NCBI GenBank assembly: GCA_014799465.1
Contig: JAAVHZ010000020.1
Span: 92,294 to 156,293, forward strand
Reading direction: 5' to 3'
Length of the DNA: 64,000 nt
Origin: Lachnospiraceae bacterium
Lineage (GTDB): Bacteria > Bacillota > Clostridia > Lachnospirales > Lachnospiraceae
Shown: piece after piece, positions 16,873 to 25,497 of the stretch
Layout: each line of letters opens with the position of its first letter
How positions within the stretch are numbered: the first letter of the stretch is position 1
Notes under the pieces: generated by a model
Seen by the model: only the letters and a program-made list of their open reading frames with translations
Told to the model about the DNA's origin: nothing
Databases searched by the model: none
Program-made: the position numbers and the translations under genes

Positions 16873-17862
16873 ATGAAGAAGAAAATATTAGGAAAAGATT
16901 TGGAAGTTTCTGCTGTAGGATATGGATGTATGGGATTGTCCCATGCCTATGGAAATGCAACTGCCCATAATGAGGCAGTAAAGATTATCCGTTCTGCTTA
17001 TGAGAATGGTTATACTTTTTTTGATACTGCAAGATGTTATGTGGGAACGGAGGAAAATGGTGCTATATCTGATAATGAAGAATTAGTGGGTGAAGCACTA
17101 AAGGATGTCCGAAACCATGTAGTTATTGCTACGAAGTTTGGGGTAAACCATTCTACCGATGGACTGGTTACGGACAGCCGTCCGGATAGTATCCGCAAAT
17201 CGGTGGAGGTAAGCCTTAAGCGGTTAAATGTGGAACATATTGATTTATATTATCAACATCGTATTGATTTGGATGTTCCTATTGAAGAGGTGGCAGGACT
17301 AATGAGTGAATTGATTGATGAAGGAAAAATTACTCATTGGGGAATGTCAGAAGCAGATGAAGAGCACATCCGAAGAGCACATACAGTATGTCCTGTAACA
17401 GCAATACAAAACCGCTATTCCATGATGTCAAGATGGCACGAGAGTTTATTCTCTGTATTGGAGGAATTGAATATCGGATTTGTGGCATTCAGCCCTCTTG
17501 CAAATGGAATTTTGTCTGACGCATACACAAAAGAGGATGTATTTGACCAAAATGGTGATTATCGAAGGCTTATGCCGCAGTTTCAAAGTGAAAGCTATGG
17601 GCAGAATGAGGAATTATTAAATCTAATCAGAAGGCTTGCTGAGGAGAATAATGCCACTCCTTCCCAGATTGCCCTTTCGTGGATGATACAAAAGAAACCA
17701 TATATTGTGCCAATTCCCGGAACAAGGAATATGGAGCGTTTAAAGGAAAATTTAGGTGCAGCAAATGTCAATATGACACCGGCTCAGATTGAACAGATAG
17801 ACACTGCATTAAATCAGATGAAAATGTCTGAGGTATTCGGAGGTTCAAAAATTTTAAAATAA
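16873..17862 (+). CDS. Aldo/keto reductase
   Basis: 329 residues, the family's usual length. It shows the AKR TIM-barrel signatures GYGCMGLSHAYG, the catalytic Asp/Tyr region TFFDTARCYVGTEENG, lysine in IATKFGVN, histidine in LYYQHRID and the NADPH-binding IPGTRNMERLKEN. Start ATG 16873 has AGAAGGAG upstream. It lies 39 bp after the flavodoxin gene and 19 bp before a second reductase. It probably reduces aldehydes or ketones with NADPH; the substrate is unknown. Confidence 0.88.
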   Translation: MKKKILGKDLEVSAVGYGCMGLSHAYGNATAHNEAVKIIRSAYENGYTFFDTARCYVGTEENGAISDNEELVGEALKDVRNHVVIATKFGVNHSTDGLVTDSRPDSIRKSVEVSLKRLNVEHIDLYYQHRIDLDVPIEEVAGLMSELIDEGKITHWGMSEADEEHIRRAHTVCPVTAIQNRYSMMSRWHESLFSVLEELNIGFVAFSPLANGILSDAYTKEDVFDQNGDYRRLMPQFQSESYGQNEELLNLIRRLAEENNATPSQIALSWMIQKKPYIVPIPGTRNMERLKENLGAANVNMTPAQIEQIDTALNQMKMSEVFGGSKILK

Positions 17863-17881
17863 ATAAAGGAGGATTAAAATA

Positions 17882-18769
17882 ATGGAATATGTAACATTAG
17901 CAAATGGATTGAAAATGCCAATACTTGGATATGGTGTGTATCAGGTGACGAAGGATGAATGTGAACGTTGTGTATTGGATGCCATTTCTGTAGGATATAG
18001 GAGTCTGGACACTGCTCAGAGTTATTTTAATGAAGAAGAGGTAGGAAGTGCAATTAAGAAATCAGGTGTACCAAGAGAAGAATTCTTTTTGACTTCCAAA
18101 GTCTGGCTGGAGCATTATGGCTATGAGGCATGCAAAGCATCTGTATTAAAATCAATGGAAAAATTGCAGACAGATTATCTGGATTTAATGCTTTTACACC
18201 AGCCTTTTGGAGACGCCTATGGTGCCTATCGTGCATTAGAGGATTTATACGAAGAAGGGAAGTTAAAAGCTATCGGTATATCCAATTACTATGTTGACAG
18301 AATGGTGGAGTTTGCCAACTTTAACCGAATCCGTCCTATGATAAATCAGGTGGAGGTTCACCCTTATAATCAGCAGATTGTGGCAAAGGAATGGATGGAT
18401 AAATATAATGTACAGATTGAAGCATGGGCACCGTTTGGTGAAGGCCGCGGCGGTCTTTTTGAAAATGAAGTATTAAAAGAAATAGGAGAAAAGTACGGAA
18501 AAACTACAGCACAGGTAATGCTCCGCTGGCACATTCAAAGAGGTGTAGTGGTTATTCCAAAATCTACTCATAAGGAGCGTATGGAAGAAAACTTCAATGT
18601 ATTTGATTTTACTCTGGATGGAGAGGAAATGGAAAAAATCAAGGCATTAGATAAAGCAGAAAGTTCTTTTTTCTCTCATCAGGACCCTGCAATGGTAGAA
18701 TGGTTTGTCAATATGGTAGAGGAACGAAAGAAACAGCATGACAGTTCAAAGGAAAAGAAAAGCTGGTAA
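17882..18769 (+). CDS. Aldo/keto reductase, 2,5-diketogluconate reductase type
   Basis: 295 residues of the AKR5-like type. Catalytic tetrad residues are visible as Asp and Tyr in SLDTAQSYFNEEEVG, Lys in LTSKVW and His in LMLLHQP, with the cofactor site VIPKSTHKERMEEN. The start has AAGGAGG seven bases upstream. It is closely related to the reductase at 22755 (both begin EYxTL and keep the same tetrad). The last 20 residues are charged and variable. Confidence 0.88.
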   Translation: MEYVTLANGLKMPILGYGVYQVTKDECERCVLDAISVGYRSLDTAQSYFNEEEVGSAIKKSGVPREEFFLTSKVWLEHYGYEACKASVLKSMEKLQTDYLDLMLLHQPFGDAYGAYRALEDLYEEGKLKAIGISNYYVDRMVEFANFNRIRPMINQVEVHPYNQQIVAKEWMDKYNVQIEAWAPFGEGRGGLFENEVLKEIGEKYGKTTAQVMLRWHIQRGVVVIPKSTHKERMEENFNVFDFTLDGEEMEKIKALDKAESSFFSHQDPAMVEWFVNMVEERKKQHDSSKEKKSW

Positions 18770-18770
18770 A

Positions 18771-18819
18771 TTTATTCCCGCGAGCAACGAGCCAAGTGGC
18801 TGCTTGCAGACATTTGACT
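18771..18819 (+). repeat. 130-bp repeat family, internally deleted copy C
   Basis: 49 bp matching the first about 45 bp and the last few bases of copies A (30378) and B (58205). The middle, including the long stem, is missing exactly between two ATTTG direct repeats. It begins two bases after the reductase stop codon. Confidence 0.8.
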
Positions 18820-18848
18820 AAATAAGTAATTTGAAGAAGGTAAAAAAT

Positions 18849-19487
18849 ATGCTGAAAAAAATATGGATATTGCTGCTTAGTGCAGTGCTTTTGGTAACAT
18901 TATGTGCCTGTGGTTCCAATGCAGATAACGAAAAGGTGAATTCGGACAATATCAGGACAACAGAAGATAAAGAAAAACAGGATATTAATGTGCAAGAGGA
19001 TTCACAACCAGAAAGTTCGGACAGTATTTTAATTGCCTACTTTTCATGGTCGGGAAATAGCAAAGAACAGGCAGAGTTAATCAAAGAACAGACAGGAGGA
19101 ACACTTTTTCAGATAGAAAGAGAAGAACCATATCCCGAGGATTATACTGAATGTACAGAAGTTGCAAAGGAGGAAGTGGATAATAATCAAAGACCTGCCA
19201 TTAAAAATCCCCTGTCATCTGTTGCAGAATACAACAAAATTATAGTATGTTATCCAATCTGGTGGCATACGGCACCTATGTGTGTGGGAACTTTTTTGGA
19301 AAATTATGATATGACAGGGAAAACAATTTATCCTGTTTCACAGTCGGCATCAATGGATAAAGGGCAGTATATGGAATCTGTAGAGTTTGTTACAGATTGT
19401 GCAAAGGGGGCAAACGTAGCAGAAGGTTTGTTTACAGATAAAGACAGTGAAATTAAAGCATATATTGCTGATGTAGTATTAAAGTAA
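18849..19487 (+). CDS. Flavodoxin-domain lipoprotein
   Basis: 212 residues. A lipoprotein signal (MLKKIWILLLSAVLLV, lipobox LCAC near residue 19) and an acidic linker precede a flavodoxin domain: ILIAYFSWSGNSKEQAE, YPEDYTECTEVAKEE and VCYPIWWHTAP. It would be anchored outside the membrane, carrying FMN. Start ATG 18849 has GAAGAAGG upstream; a TTG six codons earlier is unlikely. It is followed after 13 bp by a related secreted protein. Extracellular electron transfer or quinone reduction is plausible but inferred. Confidence 0.85.
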   Translation: MLKKIWILLLSAVLLVTLCACGSNADNEKVNSDNIRTTEDKEKQDINVQEDSQPESSDSILIAYFSWSGNSKEQAELIKEQTGGTLFQIEREEPYPEDYTECTEVAKEEVDNNQRPAIKNPLSSVAEYNKIIVCYPIWWHTAPMCVGTFLENYDMTGKTIYPVSQSASMDKGQYMESVEFVTDCAKGANVAEGLFTDKDSEIKAYIADVVLK

Positions 19488-19500
19488 AGGAGGAAACCGC

Positions 19501-20334
19501 ATGTATAATACAGACAAGAAATTTAGATGGCTACAGCCCGTTGTAATTATTTTACTTGTAGTGATGTTTTTTGCAAATTTCACAGAAAATGCCAAGGCAG
19601 CAGGTAAAACACCGGAATTAAATATTACGGAGCTTTCTATGTCAGTGGGACAGGCTAAAACTTTGTCTGTTTCCAACAATAAGAAAAAAGTCCAATGGAC
19701 TTCTTCTAAGAAAAGTGTTGCCACAGTAAGCAGTAAAGGTAAAATAAAGGCTAAAAAAGCCGGAAAAACAATTATTACAGCTAAAATAGGGAATAAAAAA
19801 CTTAAATGCAATGTAATTGTGAATAAGCCGTCCCAAAAGAAAAAAGATGTGTTAATTGTTTACTTTTCACAGACAGGAACAACAAAAGCAGTAGCCGATA
19901 AAATTCAAAAACTTACAGGTGGGGATTTGCTTCAGATTCAAGAAAAGGATAAATACCCAAATGACTATGATAAAACAGTGGAACGTGCTAAAAAGGAATT
20001 AAACAAAAAAAGCTTTCCGAAGATTAAGACACAGGCACTTAACATGAAAAGCTATGATGTGGTATATGTAGGATTTCCTATCTGGTGGCATTCTACCCCG
20101 CGTGTGGTAAATACCTTTTTGAAACAATACAATTTTAAAGGAAAGACCGTAATACCGTTTTGTACAAGTGGCGGCTCAGATATTTCTGAAGCTTTACCGG
20201 AAATAAAGGAATTATGTAAAGGCAGTACTATTTTAGAGGGATATACAGCAGATTCAGGAAGTAAGTCAGAGATAAAAAAATGGCTTACGAAAATAGGGCA
20301 GATAGGGGACAATTCCAAGAGCGAAAAACGTTAG
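19501..20334 (+). CDS. Secreted BIG2-flavodoxin fusion protein
   Basis: 277 residues in three parts: a signal or anchor helix (VVIILLVVMFFANFTENAKA), a bacterial Ig-like group 2 domain (ELSMSVGQAKTLSV, VQWTSSKKSVATVSSKGKIK), and a flavodoxin domain from about residue 115 (LIVYFSQTGTTKAVADKI, GFPIWWHSTP). BIG2 domains usually occur in surface adhesins, so fusion to a flavodoxin implies display at the cell surface. AAGGAGG lies just upstream of ATG 19501. It is probably co-expressed with the preceding flavodoxin lipoprotein. Confidence 0.85.
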   Translation: MYNTDKKFRWLQPVVIILLVVMFFANFTENAKAAGKTPELNITELSMSVGQAKTLSVSNNKKKVQWTSSKKSVATVSSKGKIKAKKAGKTIITAKIGNKKLKCNVIVNKPSQKKKDVLIVYFSQTGTTKAVADKIQKLTGGDLLQIQEKDKYPNDYDKTVERAKKELNKKSFPKIKTQALNMKSYDVVYVGFPIWWHSTPRVVNTFLKQYNFKGKTVIPFCTSGGSDISEALPEIKELCKGSTILEGYTADSGSKSEIKKWLTKIGQIGDNSKSEKR

Positions 20335-20412
20335 CAGCCTATTTCTCATGGAGCGGAACCAGTGAAAAAATGTAAGTATGCTATCCAATCTGGCTTACGT
20401 ACCACAATTTAA
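20334..20412 (+). pseudogene. Flavodoxin relic
   Basis: Directly after the previous stop, the frame from 20334 reads AAYFSWSGTSEKM then a stop, and next VCYPIWLTYHNL. These match the start and middle motifs of the flavodoxin at 18849 (IAYFSWSGNSKE and VCYPIWWHTAP) with everything between deleted. It is a decayed third copy of this secreted flavodoxin family. Confidence 0.7.
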
Positions 20413-20415
20413 TAC

Positions 20416-20449
20416 AATGAACCCAAGCATGAGTTTGGGTTCATTTTTT
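20416..20449 (+). terminator. Rho-independent terminator
   Basis: AATGAACCCAA (20416-20426) pairs with TTGGGTTCATT (20435-20445), followed by a T-run. It closes the flavodoxin/reductase operon and lies near the 3' end of the opposing LysR gene. Confidence 0.85.
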
Positions 20450-20488
20450 AACGATAGAAATAGGTGATAAGTTCCCTGTTATACATAT

Positions 20489-21382
20489 TCATACATCTAA
20501 ATTGTTTTGAATAATATTGATAAATGCCTGCATTGATTCAGACGGTTGCTTTGCATATACAATTCCATAATATGTTTTATATTCCCACTCCATAGGGATA
20601 GTAACTATGGACGGGTGAACATCTTTCCAAATATCCAATGTTTCCATGATACACCCTGTTTGCTCACATTCATTGAATACATTCGTGTCATAAAAATGCG
20701 GTATATCCAAAATGCTGATATTAGGGTGTTTTGTTTCGATTTCATCACGCAATCTGTTAAGTTCAGGAGAATCGCCCCGTTTTACAAGCATAAGATTTTC
20801 TCCGTCCAAATCGCTCCATTGCAGTTTTCCCTTTTTGGCTAATCTATGCTTTCGTGGAACGGCAATACAGCACTCCCCCTGTTTTAACACTAGGATATTA
20901 TATTTCTCTTTCCATGTGAGGGAATCACAGGGACCGACAAAACAATCTATTTCTTTGCCAATCGTTTCTAACATTTTTTCCATACTTGCCGGACTATCGT
21001 CAAAAGGTATAATACGGATGGTCAAAGGCAGTGTACCATCATCAATCTTCGACCATAAATCTACCAACATTTTACATGGACGGAGAATGGATGTTCCAAT
21101 ACGGATTGCCTGTTTTTCATTCTTAGCAATCTGGCGGGTACGGGCTATTGCTTCTTCTGATTGTTTTATGATTTTTTTTGCGTCCTTGTAAAAGGAACGT
21201 CCGGCGGCAGTAAGCTGTGTTCCCTGACTGGTTCTTTCAATCAACTTTACACCAACATTTGCTTCCAGCTTGTTAATCTGGTTCATCACTGACGCAGCCG
21301 TAATATACAATTCTTTTGACGCTTTCAAAAAACTTCCCTGCTCTACAACTGAAATAAAGGTAATAAGCTCCTTGCTATACAT
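20489..21382 (-). CDS. LysR-family regulator
   Basis: 297 residues starting MYSKELITFISVVEQGSFLK. The helix-turn-helix segment ITAASVMNQINKLEANVG and the following GVKLIERTSQGTQLTAAG are typical of LysR. The C-terminal half is the effector domain. The chosen ATG 21382 has GAGGGG seven bases upstream; an ATG 12 codons earlier lacks one. It is divergent from the SDR-flavodoxin-AKR-MATE operon and so probably controls it. The 39-bp element of the first LysR is not found in this divergent gap. Confidence 0.86.
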   Translation of the reverse strand: MYSKELITFISVVEQGSFLKASKELYITAASVMNQINKLEANVGVKLIERTSQGTQLTAAGRSFYKDAKKIIKQSEEAIARTRQIAKNEKQAIRIGTSILRPCKMLVDLWSKIDDGTLPLTIRIIPFDDSPASMEKMLETIGKEIDCFVGPCDSLTWKEKYNILVLKQGECCIAVPRKHRLAKKGKLQWSDLDGENLMLVKRGDSPELNRLRDEIETKHPNISILDIPHFYDTNVFNECEQTGCIMETLDIWKDVHPSIVTIPMEWEYKTYYGIVYAKQPSESMQAFINIIQNNLDV

Positions 21383-21528
21383 AGGTATCCCCTCGCTTTT
21401 AGATTTTCTTAAAGCCATTTTAACATTTTGGTATCTTCGAAGTCAATGGATATTTTGTTATAACATATTTAGGCAGACAATTAGTGAAACCATTGAGAAA
21501 TAATAAAGCAATTTAGGAGGAAATTGAT

Positions 21529-22173
21529 ATGAAGAAAACAATCGTAGTTATAGGTGCAGGAAAAGGACTTGGAAATGGAGTTGCAGAGAAGTTTGGAAAT
21601 AATGATTTTCGTGTTGTTCTGATGGCAAGGAGTGAGGAACATCTAAAAGAGTATGCAGCGGATTTTGAGGCTAAAGGAATTGAGGTGTATACGCAGGCTG
21701 TAGATGTGGCGGATTTGGATGCCTTTGCTAAAGTTTTTAGTGAAGTTGTAAAAACATATGGCACTCCCGATGTGCTATTTTACAATGTAGGAGTTACAGT
21801 CGCAGATGCAGAGGTAAAGATTTCTGCACAGACACTTGTTGAACGTTATACGGTAGATGTAGCAGGTGCTTACAACTGCATCAAGCTGGCAGATACAGAG
21901 GAATTTGCTGCGAAGAATGGAGCAATCCTTGTGACTGGTGGAGGTCTTGCTTTACAGCCATATGCAGGTTATCTGCCACTTTCTATGGATAAGGCAGCAC
22001 TACGGGCAATGGTTCAGGCGCTTTCTCCTGTTCTGAAAGAAAAAGGCGTCTATCTCGGAACTGTACAGGTAACAGGAACAATTGGTTCCAATGATTTCTA
22101 TGCACCGAAAACGATTGCTGAAGAATTTTGGAAGTTGTACACAGAGCAGGAAACTTCCGAGATTGTTCACTAA
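21529..22173 (+). CDS. SDR-family protein with atypical active site
   Basis: 214 residues with an N-terminal Rossmann fold: glycine motif VIGAGKGLGNGVA, DVAD acidic site and FYNVGV in place of NNAG. The usual YxxxK catalytic pair is altered: in YLPLSMDKAALRA the lysine is present but the position four before it is Leu rather than Tyr. Either another Tyr (three before that Leu) is used or the protein is not a classical dehydrogenase. Start ATG 21529 has TTTAGGAGG upstream. It is first in a divergent operon beside the LysR gene. Confidence 0.8.
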   Translation: MKKTIVVIGAGKGLGNGVAEKFGNNDFRVVLMARSEEHLKEYAADFEAKGIEVYTQAVDVADLDAFAKVFSEVVKTYGTPDVLFYNVGVTVADAEVKISAQTLVERYTVDVAGAYNCIKLADTEEFAAKNGAILVTGGGLALQPYAGYLPLSMDKAALRAMVQALSPVLKEKGVYLGTVQVTGTIGSNDFYAPKTIAEEFWKLYTEQETSEIVH

Positions 22174-22207
22174 TTGGTAAATACGATAAATCAGGAGTGT
22201 AAAGCAG

Positions 22208-22717
22208 ATGAATAAAAAAATTATTGTTTTGAATGGAGCAGCAAGAAAGAACGGGAGTACGGCAAAATTGGTGGATGCTTTTACAGATGGAGCAGAATCC
22301 GCAGGAAACCATGTAAAGATTTTTTATCTTGACGGGATGGAAATCCATAGCTGCAAAGGATGTTTGAGGGCTGGAAAGGATTCCAAAAGTCCATGCAGCC
22401 AAAAGGACGATATGGAACAAATCTATGCTGTATTTGAAGACACCGATGTGGTGGTGTTTGCTTCTCCGCTGTATTTCTGGACGATAACAGGTACATTAAA
22501 AACCATAGCTGACAGATTATATGCGGAACTGGAATGTCTAGGTTACAGCAGGTTTCCCAAAAAGAGTGTGCTGCTGATGACTGCGGATGGTGGTGATTAT
22601 TCTCAGGCAGTAACATGGTACCGGACTTATGAAAGAAATCTTAGCTGGAAAAATTTGGGTGAAGTTCTAGGCAAGGGAAAGATGAAAGAAGCCTATCAGT
22701 TGGGTGCTTCCATATAA
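22208..22717 (+). CDS. NADPH-dependent FMN reductase-family flavoprotein
   Basis: 169 residues. The FMN loop VLNGAARKNGSTAKL, the Cys-containing CKGCLRAGKDSKSPC with DDM after it, and FASPLYFWTITGTLK are typical of the iron-sulfur-flavoprotein/FMN-reductase group, here probably without a complete cluster. Start ATG 22208 has CAGGAG-like sequence upstream. The stop lies 37 bp before the next gene's GTG. Confidence 0.82.
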   Translation: MNKKIIVLNGAARKNGSTAKLVDAFTDGAESAGNHVKIFYLDGMEIHSCKGCLRAGKDSKSPCSQKDDMEQIYAVFEDTDVVVFASPLYFWTITGTLKTIADRLYAELECLGYSRFPKKSVLLMTADGGDYSQAVTWYRTYERNLSWKNLGEVLGKGKMKEAYQLGASI

Positions 22718-22754
22718 AAATACAGCGAACAGTACAGGAAAGGAGCTAAGGACA

Positions 22755-23552
22755 GTGGAGTATATTACTTTGAATAACAATGTGAAAATGCCGGTTTTAG
22801 GTTATGGCACATATCAAACACCATCACGGATTACCGAAAGGTGTGTCGCAGATGCACTACGTGTCGGTTATCGTTCGATTGATACCGCACAGTGCTATGG
22901 AAACGAGCAGGAGGTCGGTCTTGCATGCCGGAAATCCGGAATTGCACGTTCAGAGATGTTTATTACAACAAAACTGTGGGCTTGTCATGGTTATCAGGAT
23001 ACGTTGCGTTCAATTGACAGTTCTTTGAAGAAAATAGGAATGGATTATATTGATCTGCTTCTGCTCCACGAACCTACCGGAGATGTTCATGAGATTTACC
23101 GTGCTATGGAAACTGCCTATAAAGATGGGAAATTACGGGCTATTGGCATTTCCAATTTTCTAGAGGAACGGTATCTGGATTTGGTGAACCACTGCAAAGT
23201 GATTCCGGCAGTCAATCAGGTAGAAACCCATGTTTTTAGGCAACAGAAAAAGCTGCGGCAGTTAGAGTGCCAGATTGGAACGAAGCATGAAAGCTGGTCA
23301 CCTCTTGCCTGCGGGCAGAACGGCATTTGGGGGAACCATACGCTTTTAAGGATTGCTGGGAATCACGGTAAATCAGTAGCACAGGTTGCTCTGCGGTTCT
23401 TATTACAGCAGGGGATTGTGGTTATCCCGAAGTCCACACATACCCCTCGAATGGAAGAAAATTTTGCAGCTTTGGATTTTGATTTGGAAGCTGATGAAAT
23501 GCTGGAAATCGAACAGCTTGAAATTGGAAAAAGCCTGTTCGGTTGGTGGTAA
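22755..23552 (+). CDS. Aldo/keto reductase (GTG start)
   Basis: 265 residues, close relative of the reductase at 17882. Catalytic residues are in SIDTAQCYGNEQEVG (Asp, Tyr), ITTKLW (Lys) and LLLLHEP (His), and the cofactor site is VIPKSTHTPRMEEN. GTG 22755 is preferred: AAAGGAG lies just upstream and the protein then begins VEYITLNNN, matching MEYVTLANG of the paralogue. An upstream in-frame start would overlap the flavoprotein gene. It is 31 bp before the next flavodoxin. Confidence 0.86.
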   Translation: MEYITLNNNVKMPVLGYGTYQTPSRITERCVADALRVGYRSIDTAQCYGNEQEVGLACRKSGIARSEMFITTKLWACHGYQDTLRSIDSSLKKIGMDYIDLLLLHEPTGDVHEIYRAMETAYKDGKLRAIGISNFLEERYLDLVNHCKVIPAVNQVETHVFRQQKKLRQLECQIGTKHESWSPLACGQNGIWGNHTLLRIAGNHGKSVAQVALRFLLQQGIVVIPKSTHTPRMEENFAALDFDLEADEMLEIEQLEIGKSLFGWW

Positions 23553-23583
23553 AGTATTCGGACAATGTGAAAGGAGAACAAAA

Positions 23584-24120
23584 ATGAGGATATTAGTAAT
23601 TGAAAGCAGCCCGCATAAAAAAGGTTCATCAAATCTGCTTGCGGATAACTTTATACGCGGAGCAAGAGAAACCGGACACACTGTCAGCACATTCGATGCT
23701 GCAAGGGCAGACCTGCATCCATGTTTGGGCTGTGAGGTCTGCGGTATGGCAGGCCCCTGTTGTCAAAAGGATGATATGGCGGAACTGAAAGAGCAGATAC
23801 TTGGCTCGGATATGGTCGTTTTTGTAACGCCGCTCTATTATTTTGGGATGTCTGCACAGCTTAAAACTGTTATTGACCGTTTTTACAGCTTTACTGGCCA
23901 ACTGTCCACAAAAGGCTTGAAAACTGCGTTGATTGTAGCAGCTTGGGACAGCAGAGATTGGACAATGAAAGATATTTCCTCCCATTATCAAACCTTGTGC
24001 AAGTATATGAACTTTGAGGATCAAGGTATGCTCCTCGGATTTGGATGCGGGACGGTGTCTATGGCAGAAAGAAGCGGTTACCCGCAAAAGGCTTATAAAC
24101 TTGGCAAATCAATGAAATAA
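23584..24120 (+). CDS. Flavodoxin-fold (iron-sulfur flavoprotein-like) reductase
   Basis: 178 residues. The FMN loop IESSPHKKGSSNLLADNF, the cysteine cluster HPCLGCEVCGMAGPCCQ and VTPLYYFGMSAQLK put it in the FMN-reductase/iron-sulfur-flavoprotein family. Start ATG 23584 has AAAGGAG upstream; the open frame extending into the reductase gene is not used. It sits between an aldo/keto reductase and a MATE pump and probably shares their transcript. Confidence 0.83.
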   Translation: MRILVIESSPHKKGSSNLLADNFIRGARETGHTVSTFDAARADLHPCLGCEVCGMAGPCCQKDDMAELKEQILGSDMVVFVTPLYYFGMSAQLKTVIDRFYSFTGQLSTKGLKTALIVAAWDSRDWTMKDISSHYQTLCKYMNFEDQGMLLGFGCGTVSMAERSGYPQKAYKLGKSMK

Positions 24121-24147
24121 CGATTGAACGTATGGAGGTATATGACG

Positions 24148-25497
24148 ATGAATAACAAAACATTGACACAAGGAGCACCATGGAAGGGTATCTTATCCTT
24201 TATGATACCGGTTCTTTTGGGTTTGTTGCTCCAACAGCTTTACAATACAGTGGATACCATCATTGTAGGCAATTTTGCAGGGGAATCTCCCCTGGCAGCA
24301 GTTGGTGCGTGTGGTGTTCTCACAATGGCATTTTTGGCGTTGGCCAATGGTTTTTCGGCAGGAGCCTGTATACTGATTGCCCAGCTTTTTGGAGGGGACA
24401 AAAAAGAAGATATGCGCAGACAGGCATCTTCTTCTTTTTTGGTCATGCTTGCTATGGGGGTGTTAGCAACAGTGGTAGGCATTATAATCAGCCGATTTGC
24501 CCTTGAACATATCTTAGCAACGCCGGACAGTCTGATTCCCATGGCTGATACCTATTTCAAGATTTATGCGGCAGGACTTATTTTTCAATTTGGATATAAT
24601 ATTGTAGCTGCTATCCTCCGGGGAATTGGAGACAGCAAAGCAACATTATATTTTCTGCTGGTTGCCAGTGTGGTCAATGTTGTGCTGGATATTATATTTG
24701 TTTATAGCATGAATATGGGGGTGGCTGGCGCTGCTATTGCTACAGATATTGCACAGGCCCTTTCCTGTGTAGTGGGTATTATTTACATGATGAAGAAGTA
24801 CCCTATGTTCCGTTGGAAGCTAAATGAATTCACCTTTGAATGGCAGCTTGCAAAGCAGACATTGAAAGCGGGCTTTCCTATGGCATTGCAGCAGTTTATT
24901 GTGTCATTTGGTTTTGTTTTCATTCAAAGAGCTGTTAACAGTTACGGGGAGGCTATGACAGCATCTTTTTCGGTTGCCCAAAAAGTGGAGACATATATGA
25001 CTTTGCCTGCAAGTGCACTGATGACGACTCAGGGAACCTATACAGGACAGAATATTGGTGCGAACAGGATTGACAGGGTAAAGATCGGTGCAAAACATAC
25101 CGTATTAATCTCAGAAATAATTTCAGTCTGTATCCTGACAGTGGTTTTTATTTTTGCAAAACCTATTGTTGCAGCATTTGGATTAGGCACGGAGGCCATA
25201 GGCTATTGTGCTGCCCATGTACGGTTTGTGGCACTTTGCCTGCCTTTGTTTGCATCTTATTTCCCACTATTGGGTTTATTCCAAGGTGCAAACAATGCCC
25301 TGTTTTCTACCTTTGTGGCAACTGGCGCCTTGACAGTTCGTGTGGCAACTACTTATCTTTTTCAAGGGATTCCAGGCGTAGGCTATCATATGATCTGGTG
25401 GAATACACTTTTTGGCTGGACCCTTGGCTTTGTAATTTCATGGACACATTTTCTGTGCGGAAAATGGCAGAAAAACTTGGAGCAACAGAGAGAGTAG
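24148..25497 (+). CDS. MATE-family efflux pump
   Basis: 449 residues with about 12 membrane helices in two homologous halves, beginning LSFMIPVLLGLLLQQLYNTV, typical of DinF/NorM-type MATE exporters. ATG 24148 is chosen because TGGAGG (24133-24138) is nine bases upstream; ATG 24142 is too close. It would export organic cations or drugs with Na+ or H+. Being last in an operon of reductases suggests removal of modified xenobiotics or quinone-like compounds; that is inference. Confidence 0.9.
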   Translation: MNNKTLTQGAPWKGILSFMIPVLLGLLLQQLYNTVDTIIVGNFAGESPLAAVGACGVLTMAFLALANGFSAGACILIAQLFGGDKKEDMRRQASSSFLVMLAMGVLATVVGIIISRFALEHILATPDSLIPMADTYFKIYAAGLIFQFGYNIVAAILRGIGDSKATLYFLLVASVVNVVLDIIFVYSMNMGVAGAAIATDIAQALSCVVGIIYMMKKYPMFRWKLNEFTFEWQLAKQTLKAGFPMALQQFIVSFGFVFIQRAVNSYGEAMTASFSVAQKVETYMTLPASALMTTQGTYTGQNIGANRIDRVKIGAKHTVLISEIISVCILTVVFIFAKPIVAAFGLGTEAIGYCAAHVRFVALCLPLFASYFPLLGLFQGANNALFSTFVATGALTVRVATTYLFQGIPGVGYHMIWWNTLFGWTLGFVISWTHFLCGKWQKNLEQQRE

